DNA of 5,406 nt, from assembly GCA_964409355.1 (NCBI GenBank), contig CAYPDC010000186.1, positions 1-5,406 of the forward strand, given 5' to 3'. The notes below the pieces were generated by a model. That model worked only from the letters and a program-made list of their open reading frames with translations. It was not told the origin of the DNA and did no database searches. Below, piece after piece: positions 1 to 4,809 of the stretch; within the stretch, counting starts at the first letter, position 1; the number at the start of each line of letters is the position of its first letter. Made by a program: the position numbers and the translations under genes. This stretch comes from PCC-10605 sp964409355. Lineage in GTDB: Bacteria > Cyanobacteriota > Cyanobacteriia > Cyanobacteriales > Cyanobacteriaceae.

Positions 1-1
1 T

Positions 2-163
2 CAAAAAGTTCGTCAAAAAGGTAGTCATGCCCGTTGGCAACATATTGACGGAAGATCAACCACAATTCCTATTCATGGCAACGCAGAAATTGGCGGTTGG
101 TTATTCAAGGAAATTTTAAGTCAGTTAGGCGTGACAGAAGAAGAGTTTAACGAACTGAAATAA
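2..163 (+). CDS. hicA: HicA family type II toxin (mRNA interferase), 3' part
   Basis: The last 53 codons of a gene that begins before the window. HicA toxins are small double-stranded-RNA-binding-fold ribonucleases that cleave mRNA and are neutralised by HicB. The visible part has the family hallmarks: VRQKGSH near its start, whose His is the catalytic residue in this family, then HIDGRSTTIPIHGN and EIGGWLFKEIL, as in the YcfA/HicA group. The family usually has about 60-85 residues, so only roughly the first 10-20 residues should be missing. No hicB follows: the next 420 bases have no recognisable antitoxin. Its partner, if any, should lie upstream, an order often seen in cyanobacteria. The visible frame has no damage, so it may be functional. 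The family call is firm; activity is inferred. Confidence 0.85.
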   Translation, partial: QKVRQKGSHARWQHIDGRSTTIPIHGNAEIGGWLFKEILSQLGVTEEEFNELK

Positions 164-239
164 ACTTTACCAAAAGATGATTACTTATTTCTCTCGATGG
201 TGCGATCGCACCCGAAATGGCGGAAATGGATGATTTATT

Positions 240-270
240 GGCGTTGCATCATTGCGGGATGATATGCAAT
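240..270 (+). repeat. Solo copy of the GGCGTTGCATC repeat with hairpin
   Basis: GGCGTTGCATCATTG followed by CGGGATGAT. The 24 bases at 240-263 match the reverse complement of 4627-4650 with a single mismatch, so the same dispersed repeat occurs 4.4 kb apart in opposite orientation. The copy can also fold: TTGCAT (244-249) pairs with ATGCAA (264-269) around a CAT...ATG inner stem. It has no inverted partner nearby, so it looks like a solitary end of the element described at 4536-4650. Confidence 0.7.
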
Positions 271-303
271 TATTTATTGTTGGTAAAAAATATTTATTAA
301 GGA

Positions 304-336
304 CGGGCAGGCGAAGCCTGTGCCTTCGGCATCGCT
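304..336. repeat. GC-rich palindromic repeat of cyanobacterial type
   Basis: Two small back-to-back hairpins stand out in AT-rich DNA: CAGGC-GAA-GCCTG (308-312 with 316-320) and TGCC-TTC-GGCA (321-324 with 328-331). An alternative longer pairing is CGAAG (312-316) with CTTCG (324-328). Short GC-rich palindromes of the GGCGAAGCC/GCCTTCGGC style are dispersed in many cyanobacterial genomes. No poly-T run follows directly, so I do not call it a terminator. Confidence 0.6.
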
Positions 337-425
337 ATTAGTTTAAAAAAAGTAAAAATAGTTTTTAAAAATTTAGATTATTAGCGAAATATCTTCATTA
401 TTTAAGTAATAAATAAGGAGTTTTA

Positions 426-450
426 TTGACAATAAGAGCATTTCTTGACA
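426..450 (+). promoter_or_regulatory. Paired TTGACA hexamers, possible -35 elements
   Basis: Perfect TTGACA occurs at 426-431 and again at 445-450, 19 bases apart, upstream of the pterin dehydratase gene. Neither has a convincing -10 hexamer at 16-18 bases. The nearest AT-rich candidates are TAAAAT at 461-466 (10 bases from the second copy) and TATGTA at 474-479 (23 bases). The tandem arrangement is real; a promoter role is only a guess. Confidence 0.25.
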
Positions 451-587
451 CTTGGAATAGTAAAATGTTTTTCTATGTAATATTGCCAAATAATGTCTTA
501 GCCTATTATTTTCCCCCTCAACTCTTGTCATACCTATAGGAGTTAAAATTAAGAAATATATAACAATCCTAGATTACGGAGAATAAT

Positions 588-878
588 ATGATTTTAAACG
601 AAACAGAAATAAGACAAAAATTAGCCCATTTCCCCGATTGGATTTCCAGTGGGCAATCTATTAACACTACTTACAAATTTAAGGATTTTGTACAGGCGAT
701 CGCATTTGTGAATCGTTTAGTTGAACCTTCGGAAAAAGCGGGACATCATCCTGACATTACCATATCTTACAATAAAGTTGCGATTCATTTAAGCACTCAT
801 GATCAGGGGGGAATAACTCAAAAGGATTTTGATTTAGCTCAGGAAATCGTGAAAATTGCCGCTCTTGCGATAAAGTAG
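588..878 (+). CDS. Pterin-4-alpha-carbinolamine dehydratase (EC 4.2.1.96)
   Basis: This 96-residue protein has the usual length for the PCD/DCoH family. The family dehydrates 4a-hydroxytetrahydropterin to quinonoid dihydropterin in the cytoplasm, recycling the cofactor of aromatic amino acid hydroxylases. The signature is complete: EKAGHHPDI (49-57), YNKV (61-64) and THDQGGIT (70-77). His53, His54 and His71 have the same spacing as the three active-site histidines of the mammalian enzyme (61, 62 and 79). The ATG follows GGAGAA (578-583) by four bases, which fixes the start. It appears to be a single-gene unit, flanked by spacers with no phenylalanine hydroxylase gene in view. Its physiological substrate in cyanobacteria is therefore open. 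It has a HIP1 site inside (696-703). The call is firm. Confidence 0.95.
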   Translation: MILNETEIRQKLAHFPDWISSGQSINTTYKFKDFVQAIAFVNRLVEPSEKAGHHPDITISYNKVAIHLSTHDQGGITQKDFDLAQEIVKIAALAIK

Positions 879-917
879 AAGAGCTTAGTTCGATGGAAAA
901 ATATCGCTGTTGAAAAA

Positions 918-949
918 GTGTCAGGTATTGGGTGTCAGGTATCACCTGA
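918..949. repeat. GTGTCAGGTAT direct repeat with overlapping palindrome
   Basis: The 11-mer GTGTCAGGTAT occurs at 918-928 and again at 932-942, a 14-base period. The second copy runs into a perfect small inverted repeat, TCAGGT-ATC-ACCTGA (935-949). It lies 40 bases behind the pterin dehydratase stop. GGTGTCAGGT-type tandem motifs occur as dispersed repeats in some cyanobacteria. The stem is too short and lacks a T-run for a confident terminator. Confidence 0.55.
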
Positions 950-1093
950 GTTCTATCGTTGAAATATAGGTGCGATCGCTCTCAATGTTTCTCAGTTGTT
1001 GAAAGTTAGGGGTTAAGAACAAAAGAGAATAGAATTTATTTTATATTTATTTTGTAAAAGGTCAATTATTTCATTTTTTAGGAAGCAGATATT

Positions 1094-2227
1094 GTGGTTA
1101 ATTATTGTCAACAAAAAATTGCCATTGGGGAAGAATTATCTCTGAGTCAGTTACGGAGTTTAGACTTAGTTTCTCTTTTATCGGGCGGTAGAGACGTAGT
1201 TTTTGCCATTGACTTAACCGAAAGTGTCAATCTTGACGATGAGGCTAGGGTAAGACTAAAACAAATTATCACCGATCGCATCCATAAGGGTGATACAGTT
1301 TATATTGTACCTTTTTCCTCCCAAGTTAATCCCACTAATCCCAATTTTAATCCTCTAACGAAAGAAGATGCGATCGCATTCTTGAATCCCAAAGAAGATA
1401 TACAAAGAATAATTGAGAAAATCCCCTTAAAAGCTAATCTAAACGAGAAAAACACCGATATTCAACTAGCAGAGCATTTTATCTACAAAAATTTAGCTCA
1501 AATCAATCAAAATCGTCTTTGTGAAAATCAACCCATCAAAAAACAATCCGTAGTCTGGTTAACCGATGCTCCCTTAAATACATCGGCTGGTATCACCTCT
1601 GAAAAGTGGATAGAAACCCCTTCTAATAGCCCTTATCGAGACTTTAGCACCCCTGAGAGTCAAAACAGACAAAATTGGCTAAATCACCTCAAAATTGCCG
1701 AAAATACCCAACAATTAAAAGGAGAAAATTATGATTTAAGCGTCATCGACTTACCCGCAACGGTGCAAGAATTTTGTACTCCTTCTCCCGGAGGCAAAGA
1801 AACTTGTTTTGTCAACCCTTATTTATTAAATCAACTATGGCTACCTACTACTATTTTATCCCTCATTATTCTTGGCTTATTAGGAGGAGGAATATTTACC
1901 ATTAAACACTATTTAAGTTTAAAGAAAACTTGGAGATTAGAAATAGAATTACCTTATGATGAAGATAAATTAAATGCTTCTTTAAAAAATAAAGGTAGTC
2001 TTTCCATCGGTGGAGATATAGAGTGTAACGGAGGAGACGACATCAGGGGTTATTTAAAGAGAGAAGGAAATAAACTTTTTATCGAACCTACTAACAACAT
2101 TTTACCTATTATTTATAGAGATAGAAAATTAAAACAAAAACAGTTAATTGAAGGGAATATTATCAGACTTAATTGCCCTGATAATGACAGAGATTTTCAA
2201 ATTAAAATTACCCTATCTAAAAATTAA
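1094..2227 (+). CDS. von Willebrand factor A domain protein with one transmembrane segment and a possible FHA-like C-terminal domain
   Basis: A 377-residue protein. Residues about 34-225 form a vWA domain. DVVFAIDLTES (34-44) gives a DxTxS variant of the metal-binding MIDAS motif (Asp40, Thr42, Ser44), with Thr121 and Asp158 (in VVWLTDAP) as likely remaining ligands. These domains bind protein partners through a metal ion. A single hydrophobic segment follows (about 248-270), then a basic KHYLSLKK stretch (positive-inside), so the last ~105 residues are probably cytoplasmic and the vWA part outside. The tail, with LSIGGDIECNGGDDI (303-317) and LIEGNIIRL (351-359), resembles the strand order of FHA domains, but this is weak. 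The start is GTG behind AGGAAG (1080-1085). A TAG at 1079-1081 blocks upstream extension, so no signal peptide is visible. This is odd for an exported domain, and the true 5' end may have been lost. The function is unknown. The nearest neighbour is a dead caspase fragment. Confidence 0.8.
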   Translation: MVNYCQQKIAIGEELSLSQLRSLDLVSLLSGGRDVVFAIDLTESVNLDDEARVRLKQIITDRIHKGDTVYIVPFSSQVNPTNPNFNPLTKEDAIAFLNPKEDIQRIIEKIPLKANLNEKNTDIQLAEHFIYKNLAQINQNRLCENQPIKKQSVVWLTDAPLNTSAGITSEKWIETPSNSPYRDFSTPESQNRQNWLNHLKIAENTQQLKGENYDLSVIDLPATVQEFCTPSPGGKETCFVNPYLLNQLWLPTTILSLIILGLLGGGIFTIKHYLSLKKTWRLEIELPYDEDKLNASLKNKGSLSIGGDIECNGGDDIRGYLKREGNKLFIEPTNNILPIIYRDRKLKQKQLIEGNIIRLNCPDNDRDFQIKITLSKN

Positions 2228-2767
2228 TATGGTTCTTCATGAGTTAGTATGCTAAATCAGTTTTAAAATCCCAACGATTTTACTACAAAAATACAAGTTT
2301 CTTCATCTAGTTGTTGATAATCCTAGTTAAAGAAAATGCTAAACTATTAGAATCAATGGTAGTCAAATTCCCGACTTAAATCATGATGAAGAAGACGGTT
2401 TAGATGAATGCTGGATAGCCTATGATAAACCAGTCTTAGACGATGAATTAGAAACATTATGGACTAAATTTGATGAAGGGGTAAAAATAGTTTTAATGTC
2501 TGATTCTTGTCATTCTGGTACAATGGCAAAATCATTAAATAATAAAAAAGTATGTAAGCGTTCAGAGAGTTAAGCAACTAAAAGCATAGACTCATCTTTT
2601 CTTTCCAGATTTGAAGGAACAATCACTTCGTTTTTCTGGGCGATCGCTTCGTCTTCAATACCGTTTATTTTTATTATGCCCCTACGAGCCAACGAAAATA
2701 ATTTATGGAAATGTCGAATATGAATAATCAGTATTTAAAATTGTACTTATATAAAATGATAAATTAA
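2228..2767. other. Spacer between the vWA gene and moaE, mostly degenerate DNA
   Basis: The 540 bases hold no intact gene. The middle (2343-2573) is the orthocaspase remnant listed separately. The first 115 bases (2228-2342) contain stops in all forward frames and nothing recognisable. The part after 2573 has a HIP1 site (2640-2647) and an open 54-codon minus-strand frame (2734 down to 2573) without a good start, discussed as a finding. It ends in the 12-bp tandem duplication at the moaE start. Confidence 0.6.
2343..2573 (+). pseudogene. Orthocaspase (peptidase C14, type I metacaspase-like) fragment
   Basis: A 76-codon frame closed by TAA on both sides (2340-2342 and 2571-2573) encodes the core of a caspase-family protease. 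GSQIPDLNHDEEDGLDECW is followed by LDDELETLWTKF and then IVLMSDSCHSGT. The last motif, DSCHSG, carries the catalytic Cys of metacaspases and orthocaspases and is well preserved. The His of the usual SGHG(S/G)Q motif is missing: the frame reads RINGSQ, with Asn at the His position. Everything N-terminal of it (normally about 80-100 residues of the p20 region) is absent, as is the region after the Cys loop. The fragment has no plausible start or ribosome site. It is therefore a relic, not a working protease. Family assignment is from the motifs I can read; it is confident for the family and confident for inactivity. Confidence 0.82.
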
Positions 2768-2777
2768 ATGATAAATT
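2754..2777 (+). repeat. 12-bp tandem duplication across the moaE start
   Basis: AAATGATAAATT occurs twice head to tail (2754-2765 and 2766-2777). The duplication copies the moaE start region, giving an upstream ATG at 2756 that reads Met-Ile-Asn-stop. Its TAA (2765-2767) abuts the real ATG at 2768 in the same frame. No Shine-Dalgarno sequence is visible ahead of either ATG. Confidence 0.9.
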
Positions 2778-3217
2778 GTTTTACTGATTTTAAAATCACT
2801 TTTGCCCCTCTTTCTCTGTCACAAGTGTATCAATTAGCCGATAACCCTCGTAATGGTGCGATCGTCTCCATGAGTGGCACTGTGCGCTGTCAAACGGAAG
2901 GAAAACAAGTCGAATATCTCGAATATCAGGCTTATGAACCAATGGCGATCGCAGTTTTTCAACAGATAGCCTCTCATTTAGTTACCCAATACCCAGATAT
3001 TAATGGCATCGTTATTCATCATCGTATCGGCAAATTAGTCATTGGAGATATTAGCGTCTTGGTAGCGGTAGGTTGCCCTCATCGTAGCGAAGCTTTTTCC
3101 GCTTGTCAATATGCCATTGATACTTTAAAACATAATGCCCCAATCTGGAAAAAAGAGCATTTTGCCGATGGAGTTAGCAGTTGGGTGAGTATTGGTATGT
3201 GTGAAATGGTAGTTTAA
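2768..3217 (+). CDS. moaE: Molybdopterin synthase catalytic (large) subunit MoaE
   Basis: A 149-residue cytoplasmic protein of normal MoaE length. With MoaD, which carries the sulfur as a C-terminal thiocarboxylate, MoaE converts cyclic pyranopterin monophosphate (precursor Z) to molybdopterin in molybdenum cofactor synthesis (EC 2.8.1.12). Visible signatures are GAIVSMSGTVR (30-40, with the conserved Arg40), HHRIGKLVIGD (84-94), PHRSEAF (104-110) and KHNAPIWKKE (121-130). Lys121 and Lys128 have the same seven-residue spacing as the active-site lysines of E. coli MoaE (119 and 126). The start at 2768 is required, because the domain begins within the first ten residues and an in-frame stop lies immediately upstream. 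No clear ribosome site precedes it. It is followed after 11 bases by the ElyC-like gene, probably co-transcribed. moaD and other moa genes are not in the window. Confidence 0.96.
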   Translation: MINCFTDFKITFAPLSLSQVYQLADNPRNGAIVSMSGTVRCQTEGKQVEYLEYQAYEPMAIAVFQQIASHLVTQYPDINGIVIHHRIGKLVIGDISVLVAVGCPHRSEAFSACQYAIDTLKHNAPIWKKEHFADGVSSWVSIGMCEMVV

Positions 3218-3228
3218 GGGGTTAATCA

Positions 3229-4029
3229 ATGGATTTTCTGTTTCTTTCTAAGTTATTACCTCTTTTCTTTTATCCTTTGGGATTTGCCTGTTTTTCCCTC
3301 GTTGTTGCTTTAATTCTCTGGTGGAAATATCCTCATTTCCTACCGATTCCCATTCTTCTGGCTTTATTGGTTTTGTTAGTCTCTAGTAATGGCTGGGTGA
3401 GTAATTTGCTGGTTAAATCCCTTGAGTGGCAATATCTAGTTTCTCCCGATTCTGTACAAAATGCCGATGTGATCGTGGTTTTAGGTGGAGGAATCAAACC
3501 CCTAATTTACCCTCGCCCCATGATTGATTTAGCGGAACAGGGCGATCGGGTCTTATATGGGGCAAAACTGTATAAAATGAGAAAAGCACCCTTAATCCTC
3601 GTTACGGGGGGAAGAATCCCGTGGAAAGACTCTCAAAATGAACATTCAGAAGCCGATGATATGGCTAGTTTATTAGTTATGTTGGGTGTTCCAAAATCTG
3701 CTATTATTACAGAGGGGAATTCTTATAACACCTATGATAATGCGGTTTATAGCCGTGAAATTCTTCAAGAAAAAGGCATTAATCAAATAATTTTAGTAAC
3801 CTCCGCCTTACATACTCCTCGCTCAGTTAAAATCTTTGAAAAACAAGGATTTGAGGTGATTCCTGCACCTACAGACTTTTTAGTCACGGAAAGGGATTTT
3901 CAAAATAATATTAGTTGGCAAAGTATCCTGATCGGTTTTTTTCCCAATTCAGGCTCTTTACACAATACTAATCTTGCTTTAAAAGAATATTTAGGGATTA
4001 TCGTTTATAAACTGAAAGGATGGATGTGA
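3229..4029 (+). CDS. ElyC/SanA/YdcF family (DUF218) membrane protein
   Basis: A 266-residue protein, close in length and layout to E. coli ElyC. Two hydrophobic N-terminal helices (about 7-32 and 37-55) are followed by a DUF218 domain from ADVIVVLGGG (79-88). Conserved points are VTGGR (125-129), Glu141 in HSEADDMA, EGNSYNTYDNA (162-172), VTSALHTPRS (190-199, with His195 and Arg198), IPAPTDF (211-217) and a C-terminal LKEYLGIIVYKLKGW (251-265). Family members act at the cell envelope; ElyC affects peptidoglycan assembly and lipid-carrier use in E. coli, but the reaction is not settled. The role here is inferred from the family only. The ribosome site GGGG (3218-3221) touches the moaE stop, and the ATG follows seven bases later, so translation with moaE is likely linked. 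No link in function with MoaE is known to me. Confidence 0.9.
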   Translation: MDFLFLSKLLPLFFYPLGFACFSLVVALILWWKYPHFLPIPILLALLVLLVSSNGWVSNLLVKSLEWQYLVSPDSVQNADVIVVLGGGIKPLIYPRPMIDLAEQGDRVLYGAKLYKMRKAPLILVTGGRIPWKDSQNEHSEADDMASLLVMLGVPKSAIITEGNSYNTYDNAVYSREILQEKGINQIILVTSALHTPRSVKIFEKQGFEVIPAPTDFLVTERDFQNNISWQSILIGFFPNSGSLHNTNLALKEYLGIIVYKLKGWM

Positions 4030-4122
4030 ATTGATTAGACATCTCCATAAATTATTTTTCCGAAGGCTCGTAGTAAGGGCTTTAGCCCTTAAAATGCCTA
4101 TTGTTGGAGATGTCTAATGAAT
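4030..4122. repeat. Inverted-repeat element (MITE-like) behind the ElyC-like gene
   Basis: TTAGACATCTCCA (4035-4047) is repeated in perfect inverse at 4105-4117, enclosing 83 bp. The match extends outward to 18 bases with one mismatch (4030-4047 with 4105-4122). Inside is a second perfect hairpin, TAAGGGC-TTTA-GCCCTTA (4074-4091). The unit starts directly after the ElyC-like stop codon. Terminal inverted repeats with no coding content suggest a non-autonomous mobile element or the remains of an insertion sequence. As RNA the long stem could also protect or end the moaE transcript, although no T-run follows. Copy number elsewhere cannot be judged here. Confidence 0.7.
4074..4091. repeat. Inner GC-rich hairpin TAAGGGC/GCCCTTA
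   Basis: A perfect 7-bp stem with a TTTA loop, nested inside the 83-bp inverted repeat. GTAGTAAGGGCTTTAGCCCT-type sequences are a common dispersed repeat in cyanobacterial genomes, so this may be one repeat inserted in, or carried by, another. No T-tract follows on either strand. Confidence 0.6.
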
Positions 4123-4251
4123 ATGAAATATCTTCAAATTCTCGTTTGATATTTTTGATAATATTGTCTAGTATTTCTAATGGAATCTTCATCTTATCAG
4201 AATATCATATATCTTCTCAAGTGTAAAAGTTATTTTTACTTACTGCCTAAG

Positions 4252-4424
4252 TATCGTATTAGGAAACTGCCTGAAGCTAAGGAGTTGATTAACAATTATT
4301 CTTTCATTTTGATAGAATGTTAATGGCTCAAGGGGAGTTAGAAAACATCCCGATTATTACTCATGATAAAGCCTTTCACACTGGATTAATACAAGTTATC
4401 CCAGCACCGATAAAACTTAATTAA
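4252..4424 (+). pseudogene. PIN-domain (VapC-type) toxin remnant with internal deletion and frameshift
   Basis: Two pieces of one PIN toxin are visible in different frames. Piece one (4252-4305) reads YRIRKLPEAKELINNYSF, the helix after the usual EIAIKY(R/L)GKLPEA region of this toxin group. Piece two (4302-4424) reads HFDRMLMAQGELENIPIITH, then DKAFHTGLIQVIP and a TAA stop. This is the standard C-terminal part, where intact relatives have HRDPFDRMLIAQA...IPIIT.DKAF. Roughly 30-40 residues that normally lie between them are missing, the HRDP motif has lost its Arg and Pro context, and the reading frame changes at the join. The N-terminal third, with the first catalytic Asp, is absent or unrecognisable. 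It cannot encode a working nuclease. No antitoxin gene precedes it. The family call is strong for the C-terminal half; the first piece rests on its similarity to known layouts. Confidence 0.8.
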
Positions 4425-4501
4425 TATAAGATATATTTTGATTCTTTGTTATGTTTGCCTATCCTCAGAATGACAAGTATAAGAGATTCTTCCTTGCATT
4501 A

Positions 4502-4546
4502 CAATGATGCAACGCCAAAAAGGTTAGTAAAGAACGGCGTTGCATC
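4502..4546. repeat. Outward-facing pair of GGCGTTGCATC repeat ends
   Basis: CAATGATGCAACGCC (4502-4516) and GGCGTTGCATC (4536-4546) are inverted copies of the same repeat separated by 19 bases. They give an 11-bp stem, GATGCAACGCC with GGCGTTGCATC. The first copy shares 15 bases exactly with 4636-4650. It reads as the right end of one repeat unit meeting the left end of the next, so two units may have inserted side by side, the left one now lacking its other end. Confidence 0.65.
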
Positions 4547-4650
4547 TTCATGGGATGACGCATTAATGTATAATATAAGCGGAAGCTAGAAAACACAAGA
4601 TATATCTTTTTTGTAAACTTATTGAAATCATCTCGCAATGATGCAACGCC
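4536..4650. mobile_element. 115-bp MITE-like element with GGCGTTGCATC inverted ends
   Basis: The unit starts GGCGTTGCATC and ends GATGCAACGCC, a perfect 11-bp terminal inverted repeat. The GGGATGA at 4552-4558 on the left has a one-mismatch inverse partner, TCATCTC, at 4628-4634 on the right. It encodes nothing and has an AT-rich centre. The flanking GAAC (4532-4535) and GAAT (4651-4654) could be a worn target duplication, but three matching bases is weak. A further copy of the same end lies at 240-263. This fits a non-autonomous transposon or dispersed palindromic repeat; I cannot name the parent insertion sequence. Confidence 0.55.
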
Positions 4651-4677
4651 GAATCCGTTAATCATAAACAAAATATT

Positions 4678-4809
4678 ATGAATAAAACTTTAGTCGATCG
4701 CCGTAAACTAATGGCAAAACAAGCAGATGCTATGGTAAAACACTATGAAGAAGATAAGTCATGGCAGGAGTGGGAAAGTCTCGATTTAAGAGAGTTTTAT
4801 GACTATTAA
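4678..4809 (+). CDS. Small antitoxin-like protein (partner type of MazF toxins)
   Basis: A 43-residue acidic protein. RRKLMAKQADAMVKHYEEDK (9-28), then SWQEWESLDLREFYDY, matches the C-terminal pattern of a cyanobacterial antitoxin group that is encoded just upstream of MazF/PemK toxins: an ERR..(L/M)A.QA..M..HYE.D.EW core and an acidic, aromatic end. The toxin-side context supports this, since an ATG overlapping its last codons opens a MazF-like N-terminus (4799). Antitoxins of this type neutralise an mRNA-cutting toxin and repress their own operon. No AbrB or RHH DNA-binding region is visible, so the N-terminus may be truncated; the MITE-like unit ends 27 bases upstream and may have replaced it. 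No Shine-Dalgarno sequence is evident. The family is inferred from memory of the pattern; whether it is still expressed is unknown. Confidence 0.6.
   Translation: MNKTLVDRRKLMAKQADAMVKHYEEDKSWQEWESLDLREFYDY

Larger units (their letters stand above)
164..587. other. Gene-poor spacer between hicA and the pterin dehydratase
   Basis: This AT-rich stretch holds no recognisable gene. It contains one HIP1 palindrome (202-209), a solo copy of the GGCGTTGCATC repeat (240-270), a compact GC-rich palindromic repeat (304-336), and two TTGACA hexamers at 426-431 and 445-450. A short TTG-started frame at 426-539 has a good Shine-Dalgarno sequence, but its product is not recognisable. No hicB remnant was found. 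A readable stretch between 184 and 250 (LISLDGAIAPEMAEMDDLLA) has no start and matches nothing I know. Confidence 0.6.
4425..4677. other. Repeat-filled spacer upstream of the mazE-like gene
   Basis: No gene is supported here. Three copies of the GGCGTTGCATC repeat fill most of it: one inverted copy ending at 4516, then a converging pair that bounds 4536-4650. A minus-strand open frame at 4465-4671 simply runs through these repeats and is not a gene. The last 27 bases before the next start are AT-rich with no clear Shine-Dalgarno sequence. Confidence 0.6.

Noticed and set aside
164..260. HicB antitoxin remnant downstream of hicA
   Set aside because: No frame shows the HicB pattern of a partial RNase H-like fold or a ribbon-helix-helix tail; the readable LDGAIAPEMAEMDDLLA stretch matches nothing I know.
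304..336. Rho-independent terminator of hicA
   Set aside because: It lies 140 bases beyond the stop, forms two short hairpins and has no T-run following.
757..945. Minus-strand frame of 62 codons
   Set aside because: It overlaps the pterin dehydratase gene antisense, has no ribosome site and no recognisable motif; the plus-strand gene explains the openness.
2756..2767. ATG at 2756 as the real moaE start
   Set aside because: It is in frame but meets TAA after three codons, immediately before the ATG at 2768.
4502..4650. CRISPR-like array from the repeated GATGCAACGCC motifs
   Set aside because: The copies alternate in orientation and have unequal spacing, with only three of them; this is an inverted-repeat element, not a direct-repeat array.
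4465..4671. Minus-strand frame of 68 codons
   Set aside because: It runs straight through three copies of the GGCGTTGCATC repeat; the product has no family features.
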